From positions 8,907,526-8,971,525 of the forward strand of contig OY759266.1 of the NCBI GenBank assembly GCA_963662155.1: 64,000 nt of DNA. Direction: 5' to 3'. The notes below the pieces were generated by a model. The model saw only the letters and a program-made list of their open reading frames with translations, was not told the DNA's origin and did no database searches. The position numbers and the translations under genes are program-made. Below are positions 30,501 to 38,979 of the stretch, piece by piece (position 1 is the stretch's first letter; each line of letters opens with the position of its first letter). Origin of the DNA: Lamellibrachia columna. Lineage: Eukaryota > Annelida > Polychaeta > Sabellida > Siboglinidae.

Positions 30501-31643
30501 TGAAACTTGATACCGAGGTGAGTTCCAGGAACAAGAGATGAGGTCGAAAATGTCTTTCCATCTATACGATTGGCTGCTTTAAGACAAAACTGAAGGGACT
30601 AATATATCAATGAATGATAGTTGTAGCAGTATTGTGCTTGATACCGAGATATACTATGTAAATCTGTACTAATATCTAAATACTTCAGATTTCTTCAAAT
30701 GGAGATACATTTGAAATGCAAGTATTTAAATTCAAATACTTCTCATATCTTAGGTTGACATGGTGTTAATCTGTACTAAATGCCTGATGTTTCAAAACTT
30801 TCAATATGTTCAGGCTAAATAAGGGAGTTATTAGTTTTTGAAAGACAGGACGTCACTAATGATGGAACCTCGTTTAAATTAGTACCAAGATTTGGTTACC
30901 TGGTGATAGCTCATAGCACACGGCTGTCAGCAAGACTATTTTAAAGTTTTGTGGCATTGAACTATACATACTAACAACCATTTCTTTTTAAGATGCAGAA
31001 ATGCATTCAGCTTAACGAAAAACTAAAAGAAATGGACCGAGAGATTTCTGTGAATCCACAGTTTGTGCAGAAGGTAAGCATCTTTGTGAAATAGGAGAGG
31101 TTGGACTACAGGCCAGTCGGCACCAACTGGAAAGTCAATATTTAACTATAGGAATGGTGAAATGTACAATATAATTATTTTATACAGAGTTGTTTGATTT
31201 AAATCACTCCAAAAAATCATAGATTTTATATTTTTTTTATTTGGTATCAATTGATGACGTTTTACACATTTCTGCATACTGAATGCAGTGAAGCCACAAT
31301 GACTTGTTTCCAAGAGGCAGCCCCCCCCGAGATAAAATCCACCTTAAGCAGACACTTGTACTAGTTGTTACCAATTCAGTATATTGACTCAAGTAAGGCC
31401 ATCTGCACTAGACCCCCTCTCTCATGTACACAACCACTGTTATCCCCCCTCCCTTGCGTACAATATTGTAGATGGCCCCTAGTATTAATGCGACTTCCCT
31501 TCCATCTGTCCGAACCAATGCAGTTACCTTTCGGATGTGAATCATCTTTTTTTCTGTTGTAGAGTTCTGGAGTACACGATGAAGACCTGCCTGGTTCTTC
31601 AGGGTCCGTCGCCATCAAGGTCCCTGTGGGCTACACAATGTGA
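9441..31643 (+). CDS. COPS3: COP9 signalosome complex subunit 3
   Basis: Fifteen coding exons with GT-AG borders join in phase to 435 codons plus a TGA. CSN3 is a non-catalytic scaffold subunit of the COP9 signalosome, which removes NEDD8 from cullin-RING ubiquitin ligases in nucleus and cytoplasm. The N-terminal helical-repeat region (exons 1-7) contains [20 protein letters not shown], and the PCI/winged-helix region (about exons 8-13) contains [16 protein letters not shown] and [17 protein letters not shown]. The core aligns without gaps to human COPS3 (423 aa, from memory); the 12 extra residues are 3 at the N terminus and 9 in the tail. No frameshift was seen, so the gene looks functional. 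Its introns are loaded with transposons and minisatellites. It is divergent from NT5C/NT5M. Confidence 0.96.
9788..10121 (+). repeat. Dispersed repeat, copy 2
   Basis: Matches 3237-3572 in the same orientation over almost its whole length, ending at the shared AAAACGTTAACATGG block. Lies in COPS3 intron 1. Confidence 0.8.
10122..10765. other. COPS3 intron 1 sequence, no gene
   Basis: AT-rich intron sequence with a CG-richer patch near 10170-10270. Nothing recognised. Confidence 0.5.
10766..11285 (+). mobile_element. Non-LTR retrotransposon C-terminal fragment
   Basis: Translates to the post-RT C-terminus common in APE-type LINEs: [38 protein letters not shown], then [15 protein letters not shown]. 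Stops and a frame change occur after 11090. A heavily 5'-truncated copy. Confidence 0.75.
11597..14571. mobile_element. ~3-kb foldback (long inverted repeat) element
   Basis: The left arm (11597 to about 13000) is an imperfect reverse complement of the right arm (about 13150-14571). Landmarks pair in mirrored order: the ends CTAATGGGGCATTCCG and the complement of CGAAATGCCCCTAA; GGTCAATATAACCACACATG (about 11694 and 14462); CAAACCATAG; GAACAAGAAATCTT; GATCATTCCATATGAAATCA near 12370 against its complement near 13675; GGGGAAGGACAAT near 12855 against its complement near 13300. It encodes no protein I can see, so it fits a non-autonomous foldback transposon in COPS3 intron 1. Confidence 0.85.
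12503..12712. repeat. 30-bp tandem repeat, 7 copies
   Basis: Seven nearly identical units of GCCCTAGTATAATGTGAACA plus AGGGGTAAGT. It lies in the left arm of the foldback and has no mirrored expansion in the right arm, so it arose after the arms formed. Confidence 0.97.
14620..14740. repeat. GGGGCATTCCGACCAA short tandem repeat
   Basis: About five degenerate ~20-22-bp units. Their core GGGGCATTCCG is the same as the terminal motif of the foldback element that ends 50 bp to the left. Confidence 0.75.
15441..15509. repeat. 20-bp tandem repeat, ~3.5 copies
   Basis: Units of GTGAA(T/C)GGTTGTAGACACTT in COPS3 intron 1. Confidence 0.95.
15770..16082 (+). mobile_element. L2/CR1-like LINE 3' end
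   Basis: An AT-rich stretch ending AAAGTGCCCAGAACAATTAT and GGGGCGCTATATAAAAAATT. That is the 3'-terminal pattern of L2-type elements (GCGCTATATAAA before a short tail). No coding part remains. Confidence 0.5.
16190..16319 (+). CDS. COPS3: COPS3 exon 2
   Basis: Acceptor TTGTTGCAG, donor GTAAGT. Encodes [19 protein letters not shown] through HSLGVLGIL, the most conserved N-terminal CSN3 segment. Confidence 0.95.
16760..16843. repeat. 14-bp tandem repeat, 6 copies
   Basis: Six units of G(G/T)CAGTCCAGCACT in COPS3 intron 2. Confidence 0.95.
17347..17459 (+). CDS. COPS3: COPS3 exon 3
   Basis: Acceptor TTCTTTAG, donor GTAAGT. Encodes [16 protein letters not shown] and the family motif [13 protein letters not shown]. 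Confidence 0.94.
17711..17760 (+). CDS. COPS3: COPS3 exon 4
   Basis: A 50-bp exon, acceptor GTTTTTACAG, donor GTAAGC. It completes a split Tyr codon and encodes [16 protein letters not shown]. Confidence 0.92.
18108..18200 (+). CDS. COPS3: COPS3 exon 5
   Basis: Acceptor ATTTACAG, donor GTGAGA. Encodes [16 protein letters not shown] through [10 protein letters not shown]. Confidence 0.95.
18743..19519. repeat. 43-bp minisatellite, ~18 copies
   Basis: Units of GTTGTGAGTAGCT(C/T)TGAGTG followed by ATGATCAATGTGCATTGTGTAAT in COPS3 intron 5. The commonest variation is a C/T switch at one site. It ends 75 bp before the exon 6 acceptor. Confidence 0.98.
19595..19669 (+). CDS. COPS3: COPS3 exon 6
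   Basis: Acceptor CTGTTTCAG, donor GTGGGC. Encodes [15 protein letters not shown] and ends ISKE. It lies 75 bp after the end of the 43-bp minisatellite. Confidence 0.94.
20372..23950 (+). mobile_element. APE-type LINE (CR1/Jockey-like), near full-length ORF2
   Basis: One reading frame runs from an apurinic endonuclease domain ([25 protein letters not shown]) into a reverse transcriptase ([45 protein letters not shown]) and a C-terminal region with [16 protein letters not shown] and a Cys-rich end ([11 protein letters not shown]). It is broken only by TAA at 21653 and near 22007 and by a ~416-bp insertion after the YADD box. Downstream of the insertion the frame is open for 303 codons. Lies in COPS3 intron 6 in the sense direction. 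Confidence 0.92.
22584..22999. mobile_element. ~416-bp insertion with 19-bp target duplication
   Basis: Flanked by AGCACACTAAATATATTTA (22565-22583) and the same sequence with one change (23000-23018), both inside the LINE RT frame. The long target duplication points to LINE-type retrotransposition, so a SINE or retro-transcript is likely. No poly(A) tail and no convincing pol III boxes were found. Confidence 0.7.
24010..24649 (-). mobile_element. L2-like LINE 3' end
   Basis: The minus strand at 24528-24636 encodes [20 protein letters not shown] and RKCLKTYLF, the C-terminus of L2/CR1-type RTs, then a 3' UTR ending GCGCTATAGAAAAATAG with an (ATT)n-like tail at about 24010. The truncated 5' edge coincides with a perfect hairpin (24619-24649). 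Confidence 0.8.
24619..24649. repeat. 14-bp arm hairpin
   Basis: AGTCGTGGTGCTGC, a 3-base loop, then its perfect complement. One arm is the L2-like coding sequence, so the other looks like a snap-back copy made at the truncation point. Confidence 0.85.
24970..25186 (+). mobile_element. LINE 3' UTR with (CTTCA)n tail
   Basis: Ends in AAATAAACTTCACTTCACTT, a pentamer tail typical of CR1/Jockey-like LINEs. It may be the 3' end of the LINE that starts at 20.4 kb, separated from it by the minus-strand L2 fragment. Confidence 0.5.
25400..26245. repeat. 46-bp minisatellite spanning COPS3 exon 7 acceptor
   Basis: About 18.4 units carrying GATGCTCCAGGGCGGCCAGT then ATGTTCTGCATATAACACTGGGTTGC. Each unit repeats the CTCCAG acceptor and the first exon bases; CTCCAG occurs 19 times from 25400 to 26227 at 46-bp steps (one 45). 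The last unit runs into exon 7. Long minus-strand frames here arise because three units make 138 bp. Confidence 0.97.
26233..26337 (+). CDS. COPS3: COPS3 exon 7, opening inside a minisatellite
   Basis: Acceptor CTCCAG, donor GTAAGT. Encodes [20 protein letters not shown] through LYFYEV. The start is set by length: GGQ fills the three positions (NGA in human) needed after exon 6. The first 13 bases (GGAGGCCAGTATG) and the acceptor are the last unit of the upstream 46-bp repeat. A downstream AG (GGCCAG, exon at 26242) would also be in frame and drop three residues. Confidence 0.88.
26951..27040 (+). CDS. COPS3: COPS3 exon 8
   Basis: Acceptor CCATTACAG, donor GTGAGT. Encodes [20 protein letters not shown] through LIVHGK, entering the PCI region. 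Confidence 0.95.
27240..27500 (+). repeat. Dispersed repeat, diverged copy
   Basis: The part around 27385-27475 (CACTACA, AACATCAATAAAC, GATTTGCGATG, CTAAATCAAATGAGGA) resembles 35045-35130 in the same orientation. Both probably derive from one SINE-like family. Confidence 0.5.
27590..27640 (+). CDS. COPS3: COPS3 exon 9
   Basis: A 51-bp exon, acceptor CTGTTTCAG, donor GTAAGC. Encodes [17 protein letters not shown]. Confidence 0.93.
28270..28905 (-). mobile_element. LINE post-RT fragment
   Basis: The minus strand gives [20 protein letters not shown] and LSKLQKRAI plus an upstream [19 protein letters not shown] segment, the region following the RT YADD box in APE-type LINEs. Several stops. 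Lies antisense in COPS3 intron 9. Confidence 0.72.
29220..29321 (+). CDS. COPS3: COPS3 exon 10
   Basis: Acceptor ATTTGCAG, donor GTCAGT. Encodes [20 protein letters not shown] and ends AVFTR. A degenerate copy of its 3' border with a donor-like AGGGTCAG lies 150 bp downstream. Confidence 0.94.
29440..29490 (+). other. Degenerate copy of COPS3 exon 10 3' border
   Basis: TTCTCTAAACACA...CTTGACCAGGGTCAG resembles the end of exon 10 (TTTCTAAACACACAGCTGTC, then TTTACCAGGGTCAG), including the donor. Probably a local duplication that leaves a decoy donor in intron 10. Confidence 0.5.
29581..29652 (+). CDS. COPS3: COPS3 exon 11
   Basis: Acceptor CTTGTTACAG, donor GTGAGT. Encodes [20 protein letters not shown] and RLTK, almost identical to vertebrate CSN3. 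Confidence 0.96.
29976..30062 (+). CDS. COPS3: COPS3 exon 12
   Basis: Acceptor GATGTTTCAG, donor GTAAGT. Encodes [20 protein letters not shown] through EKYVLRM, the start of the winged-helix part of the PCI domain. Confidence 0.95.
30404..30517 (+). CDS. COPS3: COPS3 exon 13
   Basis: Acceptor GAATTGCAG, donor GTGAGT. Encodes [20 protein letters not shown] through MKLDTE: 38 codons, the same number as the human segment. Confidence 0.96.
30993..31073 (+). CDS. COPS3: COPS3 exon 14
   Basis: Acceptor CTTTTTAAG, donor GTAAGC. Encodes the C-terminal helix [18 protein letters not shown] and NPQFVQK. Confidence 0.95.
31563..31643 (+). CDS. COPS3: COPS3 exon 15 (terminal coding)
   Basis: Acceptor CTGTTGTAG, then the variable acidic tail [15 protein letters not shown] through VGYTM and TGA. 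The tail is nine residues longer than the human one. Confidence 0.9.
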   Translation, partial: SSGVHDEDLPGSSGSVAIKVPVGYTM

Positions 31644-31810
31644 TGCTCCCTGCTACAGTGCTGACATCTAGTGTTAAAAATTAACTGATGCTTACATCGA
31701 TAGCGATAATTTTCATACGTGGCCATATTTCATTATTAGTGGCTTTTGAATTGACAAACAATGATGTTTGTGTTGATATGTTAATAATGCTTCTTTCGTC
31801 ATCTTACTAG
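31644..31810 (+). other. Presumed COPS3 3' UTR
   Basis: Follows the TGA. I see no canonical AATAAA before the 51-bp repeat, so the cleavage site is unresolved. Confidence 0.4.
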
Positions 31811-32067
31811 ACTGGACTGCCCAGCATGAATGGGGACCTGACCTCACAGTCATCGTGCTGGACTGGGCTGCCCAGCATGAATGGGTACCTGACCCCACAG
31901 CCATCTTACTGAACTGGGCTGCCCAGCATGGATGGGGACCTGACCCCACAGCCATCTTACTGGACTGGGCTGCCCAGCATGAAAGGGGACCTGACCCCAC
32001 AGCCATCGTGCTAGACTGGGCTGCCAAACATGAATGGGGACCTGACCCCACAGCCATCGTGATGTGG
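31811..32067. repeat. 51-bp minisatellite, ~5 copies
   Basis: Units of GGACTGGGCTGCCCAGCATG then AATGGGGACCTGACCCCACAGCCATCGTGCT, starting 168 bp after the COPS3 stop. Fifty-one is a multiple of three, so frames on both strands stay open. Possibly in the 3' UTR. Confidence 0.96.
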
Positions 32068-32625
32068 CTGTCACTCGATGAATTATGCATTGTATTTATT
32101 GTGTTATTACGATAGTAAACATTTAAAGTAATTATTACGACTCTTGTCATATTGTCACTCAGTCAGCTCATAAAACAAAAAGCTAATGACATTGTGTTGT
32201 TAGGAAAATAAGCCACAAGTGGTCGTAAGCCCTAAAATCTGCATAAAATTGACGGTTGGATTCAGGACACTTAGCAACAGTCTGGAATGACAACGTTCAC
32301 ACTTTCTACTGCTGTTAATAGGTGAAAAATAACTTTTGTCATCTCGTTTATAAACCTTAGTCTGACCACAAATTAAATAGTTTTAAGAATTCAAAACAGG
32401 ATGCTGACTACTGAAGTTACTGACGGTAACTGTGTTGGTGGTAATCTTTGTTTTTGTACGGAAGTCACCCACCAACTTTAATATGTTGCCTGTCTATTAT
32501 TCCTGCCAAAGAGAAAATACTTATGCACCAACGAAGTGGATATGTAAGTATAAATATACAATTACAAGAAATAACTTGTAAAAACATGTTTAATAACCAC
32601 ACATGGTCATAATATACCACACACA

Positions 32626-32727
32626 CCGGGTACAGTTAGGACCACACACAATTGATACAGTCAGGACCTTGCACACTGAGTAGAGTCAAGACCAAACACA
32701 CTGGGTACAGTCAGGACCACACACTAG
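32626..32727. repeat. ~28-bp tandem repeat, ~4 copies
   Basis: Degenerate units around ACACTGGGTACAGTCAGGAC downstream of COPS3. Confidence 0.8.
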
Positions 32728-33170
32728 ACCATTTTACTGTCAGTGTTGCTGGTATCACAAAATTGGGCCTCTGAAACTAAAATTTCCGAAGTACTGCTCT
32801 GAGAGCACTGAGCCAAGAGTGCTCCACCCACAAACTGGTACAATGAATTACAGGCCACTACTTATTTCTGCAGAAAAATGATGTCAAGAAATATATTCTT
32901 TTTCAAAAACGTCAAAATCTTTGTCTGTGAAGACAGTATCCTGTCTTGGTTGCTCTTCCTTTTTCAGTCGATCCTTTGCCAATCTGCCCTTATTGTGCTC
33001 AATAATCTGAAAGAGCAGTACAGAATATTGGTGGTCAAAGCAGTTTGTGACGTATGTAAGCAAGATGGCGCCATTCACAATTGTGGACATTAATATATTC
33101 GTACAAAGTGTACTAATTCTCAGACCCCTGTCCCCTCCCTGAATTAATCCTTTAAAATGTTGGTAACTTG

Positions 33171-33590
33171 TGTAGTGTACCCTGGATGTGACGTACGTGT
33201 GTAGTGTACCCTGGACACGGTTGAAAAAATCAGGATTTTAAAAATCGATTATAATTTTTTTTTAAATCTGGAATATAGACATTTATATAGATGTGTTATA
33301 TTTATACTCTTTCAAACGTGTTCTAGTCAAATCAATTTGGGTACTTGTCTTAGAGCAGAGGGTACATGATTTTTGCTTATATAAAGACATTAGGCAATGT
33401 CCACAAGGCCTCACCCCCTGTAGTTGCATAATCTGTCTTGGAAAAGAAAACGTGCTGTGTGTATGTGGCTGTAGCAGTGCTAATTATTGTTTGCTGAGAG
33501 GGTGGATTAGCACGTACGTGTGTAGTGCACCCTGGATGTGATGTATGTGTAGTGTACCCTGGATGTGATGTATGTGTGTAGAGTACCTTG
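33171..33590. repeat. Interrupted GTGTAGTGTACCCTGG repeat
   Basis: Several copies of GTGTAGTGTACCCTGGATGT in two clusters (33171-33222 and 33510-33590), separated by non-repeat sequence. Confidence 0.75.
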
Positions 33591-34694
33591 GAGACTGTGG
33601 TGGCGTGTGTGGCTCGGAGTTGAGTGAGACGTGTCAGTTGCTCTACATTTGCTAGTGTGTTGTCTCGTGGAATGAACTTTGCACTGTCATCTGTGGACAA
33701 GCACCAGCATCCATTACAATGCTGCTGTTTTAAGTATACATTTTTAGCATGTTATCATTACCTTATTTCATATTCTTCGGTTGCCTTAAGTGCATTATTC
33801 ATCGATTGTGGCACACCGATTAAATGAAGCATTTATTCATAAAATGAGTTATATCCAATTAGTGCATTTCGAGATAAATCATGTTTTCTGTTGCATGCAT
33901 GTTTTTAAGTGATAGACAAGACAGGAAAACCGTTATTTCATCAGTCAATAGCATGGTGCATAATAGGTTTTGCCACAAAGCATTTTTTATTTCCACCAAT
34001 ATCAACTCGACGGCAGCATAAAACTACTCTCAATTGATGCGATTTTGGTATATGACTCGTTTTGTATATAAACATCTAAAATAATTGATAGGAAAGATTG
34101 GAATTCATGCTTTTTGTCAGAGATATCCTTTTTATGTTTATACTGATACTGTACTTTTACGTCATATTTCCATTTCACACTTCAAAATTAGTTGCGATAC
34201 TTTTACCATAGATTGTGATTGAATACTGAATAATACTGAATACAGGTTAGCAATGTAATAATACTATCCAGTAGATAAGGATAATTGGTATTATATGTTA
34301 ACAAAGGAAAAATATAGCCCAATTTGAAGACATTACCAACTAGAGTTTTCTTCTTTCGTATTCCATGGTTTCTCGCTGCTTGCTGCTTCAACTTCCTCAT
34401 TTCCTTTTTCACACCTTTCCTCTTTGTGAAAACTGTTTGTGTAATGTTTGAACATTTCTTTTGTTTCTTCCGTTGTTCTTTTTCTACAGAAATACAAATA
34501 CAGGTATACATATGATGGAAGAGGACAAAACACCAAATTTTATCCACTACATTATCAATATTATGGTGTACTTAATGGCTTCTACGGGTAAGTCCTAATA
34601 TCGACAATGACGGTTAGAACAGCACCTCTACATTTACCCTCTGTAGTGTCTGGTGCTGGCTGACAATATACTATGAGATGTCTTTCATTTCATG

Positions 34695-34825
34695 AATCAG
34701 AATAACAGTTATAACACAGTCATATTGTACAGGATAGAATAACTGTTTTGCTCTATAATGAATCAGAATAACAGTTATAACACAGTCATGTTGTACAGGA
34801 TAGAATAACTGTTTTGCTCTATAAT
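34695..34825. repeat. 66-bp tandem duplication
   Basis: Two nearly identical copies starting AATCAGAATAACAGTTATAA. Each contains an internal AGAATAACTGTT that pairs partly with AACAGTTAT. Confidence 0.95.
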
Positions 34826-35039
34826 TATAATATTATTGACGTGACGCTTAAAGGTCCCTCCTCATTTCGTTTTTTTCACTAGTCTCATTTCAAATTAATT
34901 TTGCTTAAAATCAAACCTACCTAAAAATGGAAATGCTAAAAACTCACAATTTTCACACATGAAATTTAAAAATAAAATCTAATGACTAAAGTAAATTCTT
35001 TCGATGATTTGAATAAAATAGGCATGGTTTTATTAAATT

Positions 35040-35400
35040 AACTGCAGATGTTACATAAACTATTTACACACTACATATTTGGACATCAATGAATTGGATT
35101 TGTGATAGGCTAAATCAGTTGAGGATGGAGTTTTAATGCTTGCCTCGTGGCAAGGAGATACTGGGTTTGAAGCCCAGGTCAAATTTGCACGGTTCATAAA
35201 ATATTGCGTACAGCTTGCAAACTCGTCTGCCACCTGGTGTATGGGAAGGAAGTTGGAAGTGGGTGTCTTTCAGATGAGACATTAACAATCGTTGGTCTCT
35301 TCTACATAGTATATATTCTATGGTAGGGGGTAAATTATCTTGAAGTCTACCTGAAAGTATCTTACGAGGTCCTTACACTAAGGCTGGTATCAAATTCAAT
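35040..35400 (+). mobile_element. tRNA-related SINE
   Basis: Contains a pol III B-box-like GGGTTTGAAGCCC after AATGCTTGCCTCGTGGCAAG, as in tRNA-derived SINE heads, and further on GTCTTTCAGATGAGACATTA, a motif I recall from widespread animal SINE bodies (GTCTTTCGGATGAGACGTTA). No functional tRNA gene: there is no full cloverleaf. Confidence 0.6.
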
Positions 35401-36789
35401 GCCACTTCAAGGCTACTGAGAAGAAAAATCAAGGCTCCATTTCATAGTTTATTATGTCACATGATCACACAGAACAACTGATAATGGCAGGAAGAATGAC
35501 AGAAACTGCTATGTGACGCAAGCTGATGAGATGACAGACACCTATTCACTAGCCGATGACAAGTATCTCTTATCAGCTTATCAAAGGCCAGCACCTAGCC
35601 GTAATGAAGCTTGAAAATGGGTTCCACATCGCTACTAGTGAATTGAATTCTGACTAGCGATTCGCTAGTCAGATTTTAATGTTTTTCAAGAATACCTGCC
35701 AAAATTCAAGAATTGCAAGGCCTTGAATTGGGGTTTATGAAATTCAAGGTGTCAAAGGTTCCGTATGGACCCTGATCTTAGCTGAACAAATCAGAAGTCC
35801 TTTGAGAAAAGTAATTGACAAAATGTTATAGCTAAGAGTAAGATGTTTTTCTGGCATGTTTGCACAAATTCTTATGTACATGACAATTTCTTTGCAAATA
35901 CAGACCAGTCCTGTAAATTAGCACTGGAGCCCAGAATTCGTTTGAATTGATGGGTTACGCTTACAACAATGTCCAGTTGTTGACCTTTGCCAAATGGATG
36001 TTAAGCAGTGATCAGGTTCATGACAGAAACAGTTGACATACATGACACAATAATGTGTGGTCCACAAAATTTTATTGTGGCGCCACCAGATGGGTAAAAA
36101 AAAACTAACCACTAGCCCATATCAGATTCGTGGAATCGACGTTCAATTCCTGACTGCTTGAATAGTTTAAATAATATGGATCGTTGGCTTAATAAGTGTA
36201 TTCAAATTATTAAAATAATTGAATCTGATTGTTAGATTGGGTAAAGTTTTAATATTCTTATAAATGTCATAGTAAAATAACCAGACAAATTTTGGCCTTG
36301 CCAGTGCGGCTCATGGAGATGGTGATCTCGATCTCTAAACTCACTATACACTGTACTACCTCTCATCAAGCAAGCCAATTTAGGCTGGATCTGGAACATC
36401 TGCACAAACATTTTGCTTTGATGGCACCTTGGAAAGCATTAATCGTAATCGTCTTTTTCTTACTGAAATTTCTTACTGAAAATAAAGCTGACAAATGTTG
36501 ATTAGACGGCATAGGTGTGTTTCTAATGCAAGTAGCATAAATTAGTCAATTCTTCAGAACATGTCATTGTTTCTAATATGTTTTATAGGTTGAAGTTAGT
36601 AAAATTGTTAATTCGCTCGAACGTGAAATGTGGTTTTAGCGATGGCTTTCGCCGCTTCGGCTTCGTTTAGAGATACACAACATTGTGACCTTTTACAAAT
36701 CTGTGACATTGAGAGCGAGTCTCCAGAATGAATATGAATATCATACCTTGAAAGGGTTTGGGGCAGGGAGCTTCCTGGCTCACATATAG
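35401..36789. other. Intergenic, no gene recognised
   Basis: AT-rich sequence without convincing exons or repeats. Confidence 0.5.
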
Positions 36790-38270
36790 CCCCCCAATCA
36801 GTGGTTAATTTTGATATTTTGTTTTGAAATTGTTTACTGTTAGTGCATTGACATAATCGCTTGGTAGGGTATTCCATGGTTTGACTACTCGCTGTGAAAA
36901 GAACTTGTGGCATGCTTTTAGTTGGCTGTGGTGTCGAACTATTGACTTGTTGTGTCTTTCTGGATGGGGGGTATGGATTAGCTCGAATATTCTCTTGGTG
37001 TCTATGTCAGTAAATCTATTAATAATCTTGAAAATTTCAAGCATATCAGCCCTTTTCTTCCTATCTTGTAGAGACAGGAGGCCACACTTTCGCAATCTTA
37101 GATAATATGGGAGCTTAGAGATTCCAGTGATCATCTTAGTGGCCCTCCTCTGGACACTTTCTAATTTGTCTATATCTTTCTGAAGATGTGGGCACCATGC
37201 CTGTTGGCAGTTTTCAATGATGGGTCGGACCAAGGTGATGTAAAAGTTTTTGATGTTTTTCATGCTTTTGTCTGTGTAGGTCCTACGAATTGTCCCTAGT
37301 ATTCTATTTGCTTTCTTGACTACGTAGTTTACTTGCTCCTTTACTTTCAGTGATTTATGAATGTGTACTCCTAAGTCTTTTTCCATATATATCGATTCTA
37401 TACGTACATCTCCCATAAAATAGTCATAGTCATCATTTGCATTTTGTAAAGTTGAACAATAGCTGCCAATCCTGACTCCATTTATACACAGAATGGAAGT
37501 CTTCCTGGTGAGTGAGAGCATATTCAACTTCAGGAACTTGCCTCAAATTTTGTGTGTCATCAGCAAACTTTAACAGGGAGCTTACTACAGTTGAGTCAAC
37601 GTTGTTTATAAAGATAACAAATAACATTGGGCCGAGTACTGATCCCTGTGTTACACCACTGTTAATTTTTTGCCAGTCTGACTCTGCACCACTTATGCAT
37701 GCTCGTTGTCTTCTATCTGTTAGCCAACTTTCTATCCATCTGTTGGTCTTGTCCGTAATGCCATGAGCGGTTAGTTTTGAGATGAGGGACCGTATCGAAT
37801 GCTTTACTGAAATCCAAGTAGATCACGTCGACTGGATATCCTTTGTCAATATAAGAAGTCACTTCTTCTAGAAATATTAGCAAATTACCAAGACAGCTTC
37901 TTTTTGGTCGAAACCATGTTGTGAATCTATAATCAGCTAGTGTTGTCTGAGATGTTCAGATATGGATTCCAGAATGAAGAACTCCATCAGTCCATGCATA
38001 CTTGTCATTTGCATCAAGCCAGTCTTGTGGTACCTGCTCACTTTGAAAGCTCTTTGTAAACAATGCATTCAATGGCCCGGCTAGTTCTTTAGCACAATTG
38101 GGAAAATCTTATCTGTTCTAGGAGATTTGGATGCATTTAGCTTCTTTAGTTTATTGTAATATTGCATATGGCATGCTCGACTCCTCAAAAGTGATACTAT
38201 TTAATTCCTCTTCGCTACTAAGTACTTCCTCCGAATATACATTACTCATAGTTCCTGTTCGCACACCAAG
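36790..38270 (-). mobile_element. CR1-like LINE, degraded
   Basis: The minus strand shows [31 protein letters not shown] (motif A), NSGVTQGSVLGPMLFVIFIN, KFADDTQNLRQ (catalytic box) and the CR1 C-terminus (YMEKDLGVHIHKSLKVKEQV, LESVQRRATKMITG, FFSQRVVKPWNTLPSDYV). The frame changes at about 37430, 37770 and 37915, with stops near the 5' edge. No 5' endonuclease part is present. Confidence 0.9.
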
Positions 38271-38979
38271 CCGCCAGTATCCTCAGCAAGCTGAGGCTAG
38301 GTGGAGAAAAGAAAGACGAGAACGCCAGTTTAGATTCACGCCCATTATCGCCCTGTGCACTCGTGCCTTCTACTTCTACTACTTCATTAATTGGCAGCGT
38401 CCATAAGTCAGGATTTAACGCTAACAACCTAATGACGTGTTATATAACACATTGCATTTATTACCTTTTTCTGTGATATCATCTTTGAAAAGCTCCAAAG
38501 CTTTTCTAACAATTGTCGACGACATCTAACGATTATCGTAGTCACAGACACAGTACAAGAAAACAACGACTCAAAAACACTTCGATAAACCAGCGAACGG
38601 GAGCCTCAATTCATCCTGAATCCGTGAGGTGGCGCAAAATTCTGTCACCCCACTGTTCACTAGATGTCACTAGGTGGACTATCACTGCCTGGGCTAGTCT
38701 CGCTTATCTGACTCTTGCTCGGTTTCGTGAATTCGTCAAGAAGATAGTCTAGATGCAGAGGCCTGTGGTGACGTTGTTACCCACTGTCGCCACTCGTTTT
38801 TTTGTGTAGGCGTTCCCGTGAAGCGCCAGTAACCAATCGGTGTCATTATCGAAATGCTACACTAAACATTTTTGGTCTGATTTAACTTTTCAGTCGGACA
38901 CTTGTGTCAATAACTGACTAACAGCGAGCCAGCCACAACGCGGAGCAGGCGGAAGAGGACACATGCTGTCCCAACGACT
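38271..38979. other. Intergenic, no gene recognised
   Basis: Sequence between two LINE remnants; nothing recognisable. Confidence 0.45.

Larger units (their letters stand above)
32068..34694. other. Intergenic, no gene recognised
   Basis: Contains a ~28-bp degenerate repeat (GGTACAGTCAGGACCACACAC) at 32626-32727 and scattered GTGTAGTGTACCCTGGATGTGA units at 33171-33590. Remaining short frames have no recognisable family. Confidence 0.5.

Noticed and set aside
35110..35190. A tRNA gene
   Set aside because: Only B-box-like and partial head sequence; no complete cloverleaf or anticodon arm, so a SINE fits better.
36805..37527. A host gene encoding a 240-aa protein
   Set aside because: Sequence and context are the post-RT part of a CR1-type LINE, with RT motifs upstream in other frames.
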